A DNA stretch of 41,245 nucleotides. It comes from an uncultured Alistipes sp. GTDB lineage: Bacteria; Bacteroidota; Bacteroidia; Bacteroidales; Rikenellaceae. The DNA lies in NCBI GenBank assembly GCA_904502005.1, contig CAJGDC010000011.1:1-41245 (forward strand). Reading direction: 5' to 3'. Both the position numbers and the translations under genes were made by a program. The notes beneath the pieces are model-generated. The model saw only the letters and a list, made by a program, of their open reading frames with translations, did no database searches and was not told where the DNA came from. The stretch's first letter is position 1. Every line of letters begins with the position of its first letter. Positions 1 to 7,206 of this stretch are shown piece after piece.

Positions 1-1
1 C

Positions 2-790
2 AACTACGAGGGTGGTTGCTATGCTAAGGTTATCAAGCTCGACAAGGAGTCTGAACCAGATATCTACAACGCTATCCGCAGAGACGCTCTCCTTGAGAAC
101 GTTACAGTTGACGAGAACGGCGTGATCGATTTCAACGATAAGAGCGTTACTGAGAACACTCGTGTATCTTATCCTATCGAGCACATTGAGAACATCGTTC
201 GTCCTAAGAGCGCAGCTCCAGCAGCTAAGAATGTAATCTTCCTCTCTGCTGACGCATTCGGTGTACTTCCTCCAGTATCTATCCTTACTCCAGATCAGAC
301 TCAGTACTACTTCCTCTCAGGCTTTACTGCAAAGCTCGCAGGTACAGAGCGTGGTATCACTGAGCCAACTCCAACATTCTCTGCTTGCTTCGGTCAGGCA
401 TTCCTTGAGCTTCACCCAACAAAGTATGCTGAGGAGCTTGTAAAGCGTATGGAGAAGAGCGGTGCTAAGGCATACCTCGTAAACACTGGTTGGAATGGTA
501 CTGGTAAGCGTATCTCTATCCGCGATACTCGTGGTATTATCGACGCTATCCTTGACGGTGCTATCCTTACAGCTCCTACCAAGACTATCCCAGTATTCAA
601 CTTCGAGGTTCCTACAGCTCTTCCAGGTGTAGATCCTGCAATCCTCGACCCTCGCGACACTTACGCTGACGCTAAGGAGTGGGAGGTTAAGGCTGCTGAC
701 CTTGCTGGTCGTTTCATCAAGAACTTCGGCAAGTACACAACTAACGAGGCTGGTAAGGCTCTTGTTGCTGCAGGTCCAGTTCTTGAGTAA
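2..790 (+). CDS. pckA: Phosphoenolpyruvate carboxykinase (ATP), C-terminal part
   Basis: This is the 3' part of an ATP-dependent PEP carboxykinase, which interconverts oxaloacetate and PEP in the cytoplasm using ATP/ADP. The frame is open from base 2 at the window edge and ends in TAA at 788-790, giving about 262 C-terminal residues; the N-terminal half lies outside. Family sequences visible are the TERG-containing stretch (KLAGTERGITEPTPTFSACF), the following FLELHP, and NTGWNGTGKRISI near the middle, all typical of the ATP-type rather than GTP-type enzyme. Codon use is strongly biased (frequent ggt, gct, cgt, ctc), consistent with high expression. In anaerobic Bacteroidales the enzyme is known to run toward oxaloacetate in the succinate pathway; that direction here is inference. 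A strong terminator follows. Confidence 0.97.
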   Translation, partial: NYEGGCYAKVIKLDKESEPDIYNAIRRDALLENVTVDENGVIDFNDKSVTENTRVSYPIEHIENIVRPKSAAPAAKNVIFLSADAFGVLPPVSILTPDQTQYYFLSGFTAKLAGTERGITEPTPTFSACFGQAFLELHPTKYAEELVKRMEKSGAKAYLVNTGWNGTGKRISIRDTRGIIDAILDGAILTAPTKTIPVFNFEVPTALPGVDPAILDPRDTYADAKEWEVKAADLAGRFIKNFGKYTTNEAGKALVAAGPVLE

Positions 791-810
791 TCACTCAAAC
801 ATATACAAAA

Positions 811-843
811 ACAAGCTCCGAGATTTTCGGAGCTTGTTTTTTT
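811..843 (+). terminator. Rho-independent terminator of pckA
   Basis: An 11-bp perfect stem (ACAAGCTCCGA at 811-821 with TCGGAGCTTGT at 827-837) with a 5-nt loop runs into a T tract at 836-843. It lies 20 nt after the pckA stop and ahead of the convergent gene ending at 871. Confidence 0.93.
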
Positions 844-870
844 ATGCCTTATAACGGTTAACCTAAACCT

Positions 871-2523
871 TTAGAATTTAACTGTCAGCGTCACCATTGC
901 ATTGTGACGAGCGATAGAGGTGTTAAATCTACCAGACAAAGCGCCACCGCCATAGTCACCAGGATATGAACCGTAGAATGTCATATATGGAGTAAGGCTA
1001 TTCTTGCTGTATGAGTACGCTAAATCTACGCTAAAGTGCTTTGACAGAGCAATTCCCAGTCCCGTACTCATATACTCTGTGCGGTAAACAACTGGCGAAG
1101 AGTAGACCTTGTCATCATCATCCAGCGCACCACTCCAGAAACCATATCCCAAACGGATAGCCATCTGTGGGATAAATCTCCACTCTGCACCTGCGCGAAG
1201 GGTATTTGAACCCTCAAATTCATCCTTGATAAATCCCTTGTAGAGTGGACCATAAGGCGAATTTTTCATCCTCATTGTGTTGTACCAACTACGCTCATAG
1301 TCTACCGAGAGAATAAGCTGCTTTGCAACGGTATACGACACACCCGCCATAAGTCGCATAGGGGTTGTATAACGCCAACTGTAGTCACCGTCGTCAATAA
1401 GCACCTCTGTCTGCTCAGAGAATGGTGGGTTTATATATCCCTGACTATCAACAGTATAATCATCAACATTATTCAGCGCCTTAATCCTTGAGGTCATACC
1501 ACCCTGATACTTATATGTAACTGAGTAGTATGTTGGCGTATGGAAGGCAAGACCAATTCTCAGATTCTCTATCGGGCGATAGATACCACCAATCTTAAAG
1601 TTCACTCCCGTACCCTTCATCTTTGTTATCTGGTCATAGTTGAAGTACTCCATACGGTAGTTCTGCTCAACCATAGGAGAGGCAGTATAATCCTCGCCAT
1701 AGTAGATGTGCTTCTCCTGGCTAATAGTCGATAATCCGAAGCTCATGCCGAGGTAGAACTTGCTGTTGAAGTTAATTCCCAACGACCACACCCACTCTCC
1801 GGCACTACCCTTACTCTCCACAGTTGCGGCAGAGGTTGTAACAGCGCTCAAAGGACGCATATCTACGCTCCAAATTCCGGAGCCATCATCATTTACAAGA
1901 CCTGTCTTGTATGCCAAAATTGCACCCCAATATGTAGGGTCATAGCGAGACCAGCTAAAATTACCAAAACTATCGTAGCTCTGCTTAAGCTGAGCCGCGG
2001 TGATGTTTGCCGAAGAGAGTTGGTCGGCATAGACGCTAGCGATAGACATATCAGCATATGTTGGCGCAGTGAAGGAGTACTTGTAGTTGAAGTCTGCAAG
2101 GCGATTGTACGACAAACCCATATTTATAGCTGTTATGCCCGTAGAGCTCTCGCGAAACTTTGCCACCATGCCAAAGTTACCCAGCGCAAAGCGGTTTGCT
2201 CCATTGCCCTCAAATGGCTGCGCATCGGTCTTAGAACGGCTAAAACTGAGCATAGGGGTAATAGTTATCTCATTTGTGCGATACATACCCACACCTGCCG
2301 GGTTGATGCTCATTGACGACGCATCAGCACCGAGTGAGGTCATCGCACCTGCCATAGCCGCCGAGCGGGCAGTGATGGTGTTAAACTGCGTATGTGCGCT
2401 GTTGAACATATCAAACGCAGTGATTGTACTTGGGTCGATAATAACTCCGCCAGAGTCATATTGAGCCTTTGCCACGCCACAAAGTAGCAGTGCGGAGCAA
2501 AGTAGTGACACTATCTTTCTCAT
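871..2523 (-). CDS. FadL/OmpP1/TodX-like outer-membrane transport protein
   Basis: Predicted outer-membrane beta-barrel of the OmpP1/FadL/TodX type, about 550 residues. An N-terminal signal peptide (MRKIVSLLCSALLLCGVAKA then Q) is followed by a segment with ITARSAAMAGAMTSLGADAS and SINPAG, the hallmark of Bacteroidota FadL-like proteins. The rest has alternating aromatic/polar strands and ends in a C-terminal Phe (VTLTVKF), as expected for a barrel. A longer reading frame opens at a GTG at 2535, but the ATG at 2523 places the signal peptide at the very N terminus and is preferred. FadL relatives carry hydrophobic molecules across the outer membrane; the substrate here is unknown. It follows the lipoprotein gene by about 44 nt on the same strand, probably as one transcript. 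Confidence 0.85.
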   Translation of the reverse strand: MRKIVSLLCSALLLCGVAKAQYDSGGVIIDPSTITAFDMFNSAHTQFNTITARSAAMAGAMTSLGADASSMSINPAGVGMYRTNEITITPMLSFSRSKTDAQPFEGNGANRFALGNFGMVAKFRESSTGITAINMGLSYNRLADFNYKYSFTAPTYADMSIASVYADQLSSANITAAQLKQSYDSFGNFSWSRYDPTYWGAILAYKTGLVNDDGSGIWSVDMRPLSAVTTSAATVESKGSAGEWVWSLGINFNSKFYLGMSFGLSTISQEKHIYYGEDYTASPMVEQNYRMEYFNYDQITKMKGTGVNFKIGGIYRPIENLRIGLAFHTPTYYSVTYKYQGGMTSRIKALNNVDDYTVDSQGYINPPFSEQTEVLIDDGDYSWRYTTPMRLMAGVSYTVAKQLILSVDYERSWYNTMRMKNSPYGPLYKGFIKDEFEGSNTLRAGAEWRFIPQMAIRLGYGFWSGALDDDDKVYSSPVVYRTEYMSTGLGIALSKHFSVDLAYSYSKNSLTPYMTFYGSYPGDYGGGALSGRFNTSIARHNAMVTLTVKF

Positions 2524-2567
2524 ATCTGTTTGCACTTTTTAACTGTTTATACACTTTTCATACCAGA

Positions 2568-3665
2568 CTATCGTCTGCCCTGACCACCGCCGTGGCTACC
2601 ACCAGAAGAGAGCGCTCCGCCAGAGTAACCTCCTGAGTAACCACCATGGCTTGACGAGCCACGGAAAGAGTTGTTATCATTGCGCTGATTGAATGAACCA
2701 CTGTTACGAGTTGGGTTATTGCTACCCTGATACTGCGAACTGCTGCCTCTGCTACCGGCTGTTCCTCGATAACTTCCACTGCCGGTAACCGTTCCGCTGC
2801 GATACTGTGTTCTGCCACTATTGCCACCGCTATATGCCGGAGCTGCTGGGCGACCGCCACCACCAGAGATATATGCAGGACGTCCACCTGGACGAGAGGC
2901 GTTTGGACGAACGGCTATATGGTGACGATTGTGGTGACCACCTCCGTAGTGTGGTGGATAGTAGTGGTGATGGTGATGTGGTGGGATAAATCCTGGATGG
3001 TAAGGGTAGCCACCCCAACCGAAGCCCCAGGTCCAACCCCAATATGGGTCATAACCACAACTCCAACCCCAGTCGTACCACGAGTATCGAGGATAACCAT
3101 ACCACCACGAGTATGCTGGGCGTGCCCAACCATAATACCAGCCATATGTAGGCACAGCAACCGCCGCACCCCAACTGCCAAACATCGAGGTTATATACTT
3201 AGGCTCAACCCACACCTGGTCGCCTGATACCATAACGTTATAAAATGCAGGGTCGTAAGCCGAGGCATAGTGATATGCATCAGAGTAACGATAGGTATAA
3301 TAACTTGACGGCATCTTGTACGATGGCGAGCTAAAACCATACAGACGACGAGCATAGGCGCTCTGATAGTTATCTGCCAACACTGCATCGTAAGGATTTA
3401 TCTCTGCAGGCACTGTTGTCGTAACACCCTTAAACTCATTCTCCGCAGCCAGAGCCCTCGCCTCAGCAAGCTTAGCCTCCCAAGCCGCATGTCGCGCCTC
3501 GGCCTCTGCTCGTGCCGCCTCAGCCTCCGCCTTCTGACGAGCTGCAATCTCTATACGATTGTGCGAAGTGTAGAGATCATCTCCTATCATTGCCGAGCTG
3601 AAGGTTGAACAGCTGCTCACCAAAGCCGACAAAATCATAATAATTACATAGTTTCTCATAGCCAT
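2568..3665 (-). CDS. Trp/Tyr/Gly/His-rich lipoprotein, function unknown
   Basis: I do not recognise a characterised family. The N terminus is a lipoprotein signal with a lipobox at ALVSSC (Cys about residue 19). Residues about 40-75 form an Ala/Glu/Arg-rich predicted coiled coil (repeated AEAEAAR-like units). Residues about 175-245 are extremely rich in Trp, Tyr, Gly and Pro (for example YGWYYGWARPAYSWWYGY), followed by a run of five His and a long Gly/Ser/Asn/Arg-rich tail that is probably disordered. The start could be residue 1 (3665) or the ATG two codons in (3659). No acidic export signal is seen just after the Cys, so the protein may face the periplasm (inference). It is the first gene of a likely two-gene unit with the FadL-like porin, from a promoter at 3718-3750. 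Confidence 0.75.
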   Translation of the reverse strand: MAMRNYVIIMILSALVSSCSTFSSAMIGDDLYTSHNRIEIAARQKAEAEAARAEAEARHAAWEAKLAEARALAAENEFKGVTTTVPAEINPYDAVLADNYQSAYARRLYGFSSPSYKMPSSYYTYRYSDAYHYASAYDPAFYNVMVSGDQVWVEPKYITSMFGSWGAAVAVPTYGWYYGWARPAYSWWYGYPRYSWYDWGWSCGYDPYWGWTWGFGWGGYPYHPGFIPPHHHHHYYPPHYGGGHHNRHHIAVRPNASRPGGRPAYISGGGGRPAAPAYSGGNSGRTQYRSGTVTGSGSYRGTAGSRGSSSQYQGSNNPTRNSGSFNQRNDNNSFRGSSSHGGYSGGYSGGALSSGGSHGGGQGRR

Positions 3666-3717
3666 AGCTTTTTTTAGTTAAACGAAGATAGAACTAAAAA
3701 TCGTGCCTTATTTTTTG

Positions 3718-3750
3718 CAAAGATAGTAAATATGCACAATTAACCTCCAA
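3718..3750 (-). promoter_or_regulatory. Bacteroidota-type promoter for the lipoprotein/porin pair
   Basis: On the minus strand, TATCTTTG (3718-3725) matches the -7 consensus TAnnTTTG, and TTG (3748-3750) lies 22 nt upstream at the -33 position. Transcription would start around 3710, giving a leader of about 45-50 nt before the ATG. Confidence 0.7.
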
Positions 3751-3783
3751 AAAATGTCCGTGAATCGGCATAAAATAGGGGTG

Positions 3784-4166
3784 AAAAGAGCCGTAAACAG
3801 TGTAAAAGAACGAAACATACAAATTTTAGCCCCTTCTTAGAAGGGGTTATGGTTTGGTTGCAAGATTATTTTACACGCTGTTTTGTGGCTATTTTTTATT
3901 CTGTTTTGAGGAGTATAGTGGTGGCTATGTGACGAAAAACAGGATGAAAAAGAGCCGTAAACAGTGTAAAAGAATGAAGCAAGCAAATTTTAGACCCTTC
4001 TAAGAAGGGGTTAATGTTTGGTTACGAGATTATTTTACACGCTGTTTTGTGGCTATTTTTTATTCTGTTTTGAGGAGCATAGTGGTGGCTATGTGACGAA
4101 AAACAGGATGAAAAAGAGCCGTAAACAGTGTAAAAGAACGCAGCAAGCAAATTTTAACCCCTTCTT
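3784..4166. repeat. 164-bp tandem repeat, 2.3 copies, built from nested inverted repeats
   Basis: Copies start at 3784, 3948 and 4112 (the last truncated at about 4166), an exact 164-bp period; copies 1 and 2 differ at only about a dozen positions. Each unit holds three inverted pairs: GCCGTAAACAGTGTAAAA against TTTTACACGCTGTTTTGTGG about 70 nt later; a central palindrome CCCCTTCTTAGAAGGGG; and GGCTATTTTTTATTCTG against CAGGATGAAAAAGAGCC spanning the unit junction. No credible ORF or promoter box lies inside. The whole 3666-4224 gap otherwise contains only the lipoprotein promoter and the sulP promoter. The truncated third copy ends about 25 nt before the sulP -7 box. Confidence 0.93.
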
Positions 4167-4190
4167 TTATTAAAAAAGTAAATCTTTGAC

Positions 4191-4198
4191 TAACTTTG
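4191..4198 (+). promoter_or_regulatory. -7 box for the SulP gene
   Basis: TAACTTTG matches TAnnTTTG and lies 26 nt before the ATG at 4225. No clear -33 box is seen at the right distance (only TTTT near 4165), at the end of the repeat array. Confidence 0.55.
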
Positions 4199-4224
4199 CC
4201 CCCCGTTAGGTACTCAAAAAAATT

Positions 4225-5913
4225 ATGAAGAATTCTCGTTTTACTATTGATTTCCGCCCAAAGTTGTTCTCTACACTCAAGGGTTACAATTTTGAGAGTC
4301 TTTCAAAGGACTTTATGGCGGGTATTATTGTGGGCATTGTTGCCATTCCGTTGGCTATCGCATTTGGTATCGCTTCGGGCGTAGGTCCTACAGAGGGTCT
4401 TGTAACTGCGATTATCGCAGGTCTGCTAATCTCTGTATTTGGAGGTTCAAAGGTGCAGATTGGCGGTCCTACTGGCGCATTTATTGTCATCATCTACGGC
4501 ATTATTCAGGAGTTTGGTCTTGGCGGTCTTGCCATTGCTACCATTATGGCGGGAGTGATGCTGGTACTGATGGGTGTCTTTAAGTTGGGCAGTGTTATTA
4601 AGTTTATGCCCTACCCTATCATTGTCGGATTTACTGGCGGTATCGCTATTACAATCTTCTCTACACAGATGAACGACCTCTTTGGTATGGGTATTGAGAG
4701 CGTGCCGGCAAACTTTATTGACAAGTGGGTTTGCTACTTCAACAATATCGGCAACATCGACTGGTGGTCGTTTGCTGTGGGTATTCTGAGCATCCTTATC
4801 ATCGTCTACACCCCACGATTCTCAAAGAAAATTCCGGGCTCACTGCTCGCTATCGTACTGATGACATTCGTCTGCTGGATTCTCCGCAGCTATGCAGGCG
4901 TAACATCTATCGCCACTATCGGAGATTTGTACGAGTTGCCTTCAGGTCTTCCATCTTGGAGCACTCCAACACTTCCAGAGGGTGAAACACTCTTCTCAAC
5001 CATGCAGTCACTGCTGCCTGTAGCATTTACAATCGCTATGCTCGGAGCCATTGAGTCACTACTCTCGGCTATGGTTGCTGACGGTGTTATCGGCGACCGT
5101 CACAACTCAAACACAGAGCTTATCGGTCAGGGTATCGCAAATATCGTAGTTCCATTCTTCGGTGGTATCCCTGCCACTGGCGCCATTGCCCGCACTATGG
5201 CTAATATCAACAACGGTGGTCGCACACCAATAGCCGGCATTGTGCATACCGTTGTGCTCCTCTGCGTACTGCTACTTCTTGGCGGTCTTGTGGGTGCTAT
5301 TCCTATGCCATGCCTTGCCGGCGTGCTGATTATGGTGTCGTATAACATGAGTGGCTGGAGAACTATCCGCTCAATGTGCCGACAGTCTCGCTCAGATATT
5401 GCAGTACTCTTCACAACGCTGCTACTCACTGTAATCTTCGACCTTACAATCGCTATTGAGGTGGGTCTTGTGCTGGCAGTTGTGCTCTTTATGCGCCGAA
5501 TTATGGAGAATACAAGCATCTCTGTTATCAACAAAGTCCTTGAGGTTCACCACGACGGCGAGGGTAACGACGAGACTCTTACCATCCCTCCATTTGTTGA
5601 GGTATACGAGATTGATGGCCCATTCTTCTTCGGTATTGCAAACAAGTTTGAGGAGATGGCTCGTACACGCTCAAATGCCACTGTGCGAATTATCCGCATG
5701 CGTAAGGTTTCGTTTATTGACGCAACCGGTCTGCATAACCTCGAGATTTTCATCGACTCTACCCTTAACGACAACCGCAAGGTTATTCTCTCAGGCGTTA
5801 ATGAAAAGGTATACCGCTCTCTTGAGCGCACCGGCATTATTGCAATGGTAGGCAAGGAGAATGTGGTTGATAACATCCACAGCGCCCTTAACCACGCTGC
5901 AGAGATTTGCTAA
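4225..5913 (+). CDS. SulP-family anion transporter with STAS domain
   Basis: Inner-membrane transporter of the SulP (SLC26) family, 562 residues, the usual bacterial length. Residues about 25-425 form a polytopic membrane domain with many hydrophobic helices; recognisable features are the early stretch AGIIVGIVAIPLAIAFGIAS, GGPTGAF in the substrate-binding helix region, and AIESLLSAMVADG. Residues about 445-560 form a cytoplasmic STAS domain containing FIDATGLHNLE, the conserved loop of anti-anti-sigma-like folds. Family members move sulfate, bicarbonate, dicarboxylates or other anions; the substrate cannot be read from the sequence. It stands alone, with its own -7 box and a long hairpin in its 3' region, between the tandem repeat and the merR-like gene. 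Confidence 0.93.
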   Translation: MKNSRFTIDFRPKLFSTLKGYNFESLSKDFMAGIIVGIVAIPLAIAFGIASGVGPTEGLVTAIIAGLLISVFGGSKVQIGGPTGAFIVIIYGIIQEFGLGGLAIATIMAGVMLVLMGVFKLGSVIKFMPYPIIVGFTGGIAITIFSTQMNDLFGMGIESVPANFIDKWVCYFNNIGNIDWWSFAVGILSILIIVYTPRFSKKIPGSLLAIVLMTFVCWILRSYAGVTSIATIGDLYELPSGLPSWSTPTLPEGETLFSTMQSLLPVAFTIAMLGAIESLLSAMVADGVIGDRHNSNTELIGQGIANIVVPFFGGIPATGAIARTMANINNGGRTPIAGIVHTVVLLCVLLLLGGLVGAIPMPCLAGVLIMVSYNMSGWRTIRSMCRQSRSDIAVLFTTLLLTVIFDLTIAIEVGLVLAVVLFMRRIMENTSISVINKVLEVHHDGEGNDETLTIPPFVEVYEIDGPFFFGIANKFEEMARTRSNATVRIIRMRKVSFIDATGLHNLEIFIDSTLNDNRKVILSGVNEKVYRSLERTGIIAMVGKENVVDNIHSALNHAAEIC

Positions 5914-5923
5914 TCAAATAAAC

Positions 5924-6022
5924 AGCAAAATAGTAGAGGCTACCCCCATTTTGAACAGGCCCTAAAAGTTTTTTGCAGAGACTTTTGGGGTTTGTTCAAT
6001 TCTACACACATCTATTTTTGCT
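5924..6022. other. Long two-tier hairpin after the SulP gene
   Basis: A 19-bp uninterrupted stem, allowing three G-U pairs, joins 5951-5969 to 5981-5999 with an 11-nt loop. An outer pair, AGCAAAATAG (5924-5933) with CTATTTTTGCT (6012-6022, one bulged base), could extend it. No T tract follows either side of the inner stem, so a simple Rho-independent terminator is not a good description; mRNA 3'-end protection or Rho-assisted termination is possible. Confidence 0.6.
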
Positions 6023-6042
6023 GAAAATATTTTATTTTTCTC

Positions 6043-6075
6043 TTGACTCGTACCCAAGGGCATGTATTAACTTTG
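6043..6075 (+). promoter_or_regulatory. MerR-type promoter/operator with 19-bp spacer
   Basis: TTGACT (6043-6048) and TAACTTTG (6068-6075) flank 19 bp that hold an imperfect dyad, CGTACCC-AA-GGGCATG. MerR-family regulators are known to act on promoters with over-long 19-20 bp spacers carrying the operator. TAACTTTG also matches the Bacteroides -7 box. The arrangement suggests autoregulation of the downstream gene. Confidence 0.55.
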
Positions 6076-6103
6076 CACTCGTTAGCAAATGAATCGTACG
6101 ATT

Positions 6104-6931
6104 ATGAGTAGAAAAACAAAGTTAAAAATCGGAGAGTTCTCAAAGATGATGCAAGTAACAGTGAAGACCTTGCGCCACTACGAACAAAAAGGATTGCTAT
6201 TTCCTTGCGAAGTAGACGAGTGGACAGGTTACCGCTATTATAGTGTCGAACAGATGCAACGGCTGGGCACCATTCGTGGACTCCAACGGCAAGGTTTCAC
6301 TCTCGAAGAGATCAAGGAACTATTAGAGGATGGTGCGCAGATGCCAAGCATTGACCAGCTGACTCAAAAGATAGAGGAGACAGAGCGACAATTGCAACTG
6401 CTGATGGAGCGCCGTAGTCAATTGCTTAAATGGGTGGATTCTCAAAAACAGATCAAAAAAATGGAAAAATTTAGTATTCAATCCTTGCCTGAGATTATTG
6501 TGGCAAGCCATCGTGAAGTGATTTCCGATTACGCTGCTCTTGGACAACTGTGTGTAGAGAAAATTGGCCCCGAAATGCACCGCCTCGGATGCAAATGCAC
6601 AGAGCCAGGTTATTGCTTTACCATTGAGCACAACAAAGAGTATTGCCCTACCGACATTGACATCGAGTATTGCGAGCAGGTGGAAGATGTGGGCACAGAC
6701 AACGATATCATACAGTTTATGCGTTTTGCTGCTGTGCCTAAGGCGCTATGCATGAAACACATTGGCCCTTATGAACGCTTCCACGAGTCATTCTCTGAAG
6801 CATTTGCTTATATGGAAGAACATGGTTACAAGATTGCTGGACCTCTCCGCACCACCTACATTGACGGAGTGTGGAATCAGGAAGACCCAGAACAATGGTT
6901 GTCGATAATTCAGATTCCAATAGAGGCATAA
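6104..6931 (+). CDS. MerR-family regulator with GyrI-like effector-binding domain
   Basis: Transcription factor of about 275 residues. The N-terminal third is a MerR winged helix-turn-helix: KIGEFSKMMQVTVKTLRHYE, then GLLFPCEVDEWTGYRYYSVE and a recognition region ending GFTLEEIKELL. A coiled-coil dimerisation helix follows (EETERQLQLLMERRSQLLKW). The C-terminal half, from about IQSLPEIIVASHRE, resembles GyrI-like/AraC effector-binding domains that bind drugs or small ligands in BmrR and relatives; it ends LSIIQIPIEA. It carries an unusual cysteine group, GCKCTEPGYC. The frame opens at ATG 6089, but that lies only 13 nt after the -7 box, so the ATG at 6104 is preferred. No target gene is adjacent in the same direction; the convergent minus-strand genes follow. 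Probably a ligand-responsive activator that also controls itself; the ligand is unknown. Confidence 0.9.
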   Translation: MSRKTKLKIGEFSKMMQVTVKTLRHYEQKGLLFPCEVDEWTGYRYYSVEQMQRLGTIRGLQRQGFTLEEIKELLEDGAQMPSIDQLTQKIEETERQLQLLMERRSQLLKWVDSQKQIKKMEKFSIQSLPEIIVASHREVISDYAALGQLCVEKIGPEMHRLGCKCTEPGYCFTIEHNKEYCPTDIDIEYCEQVEDVGTDNDIIQFMRFAAVPKALCMKHIGPYERFHESFSEAFAYMEEHGYKIAGPLRTTYIDGVWNQEDPEQWLSIIQIPIEA

Positions 6932-6935
6932 ATTG

Positions 6936-6983
6936 AGTGACGTATGAGCGAACTACATGTTCACTACATACGCCACTTTGTTT
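6936..6983 (+). terminator. Terminator of the merR-like gene
   Basis: AGTGACGTATG (6936-6946) pairs with CATACGCCACT (6967-6976 region, one mismatch), the stem continuing with GCGAAC/GTTCAC-like pairs, and runs into TTTGTTTA. It lies between convergent genes. Confidence 0.65.
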
Positions 6984-7005
6984 ATTCTCAATGTATAAAT
7001 TACTA

Positions 7006-7206
7006 TTAGTTTGTCTTTAATGAATCGCACGGAATTGTATCACATGGGATAACGGCCTCAGGTTGTGGCTCTGGCTGAGGCTGTAGTTCTCTCTGCTCAA
7101 TATATTTGAGCAGTAGAGATTGTGACTTTAAGCTATTGAGTGCGGCAAAGATTACTGCTGCAACGGTAGCTATGAGTAGTAGTATTGATAGTGTCTTTTT
7201 AATCAT
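7006..7206 (-). CDS. Small membrane-anchored protein of 66 residues, unknown
   Basis: Unrecognised 66-residue protein. Residues about 4-24 (TLSILLLIATVAAVIFAALNS) are one hydrophobic segment, either an uncleaved membrane anchor or a signal sequence. A short charged region and a Pro/Gln/Glu run (QPQPEPQPEA) follow, and the C-terminal tail holds two Cys in PCDTIPCDSLKTN. Its start codon overlaps the end of the S41 protease gene by 8 nt, which argues for translational coupling and against a chance ORF. It is the last gene of the DUF3078-protease unit. A role as a small partner of the protease is only a guess from position. Confidence 0.6.
   Translation of the reverse strand: MIKKTLSILLLIATVAAVIFAALNSLKSQSLLLKYIEQRELQPQPEPQPEAVIPCDTIPCDSLKTN

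Noticed and set aside
2807..3388. Several open frames on both strands inside the lipoprotein gene.
   Set aside because: They result from the biased Trp/Tyr/Gly/His codons; only the minus-strand 365-codon frame has a signal peptide, lipobox and promoter.
3784..4166. CRISPR array as an explanation for the direct repeats.
   Set aside because: The period is 164 bp with whole units repeated; there are no short repeats separated by unique spacers and no cas genes.
6089..6103. Upstream ATG of the merR-like gene as the true start.
   Set aside because: It lies only 13 nt after the -7 box; the ATG at 6104 gives a leader of normal size and the usual short MerR N terminus. Not fully excluded.
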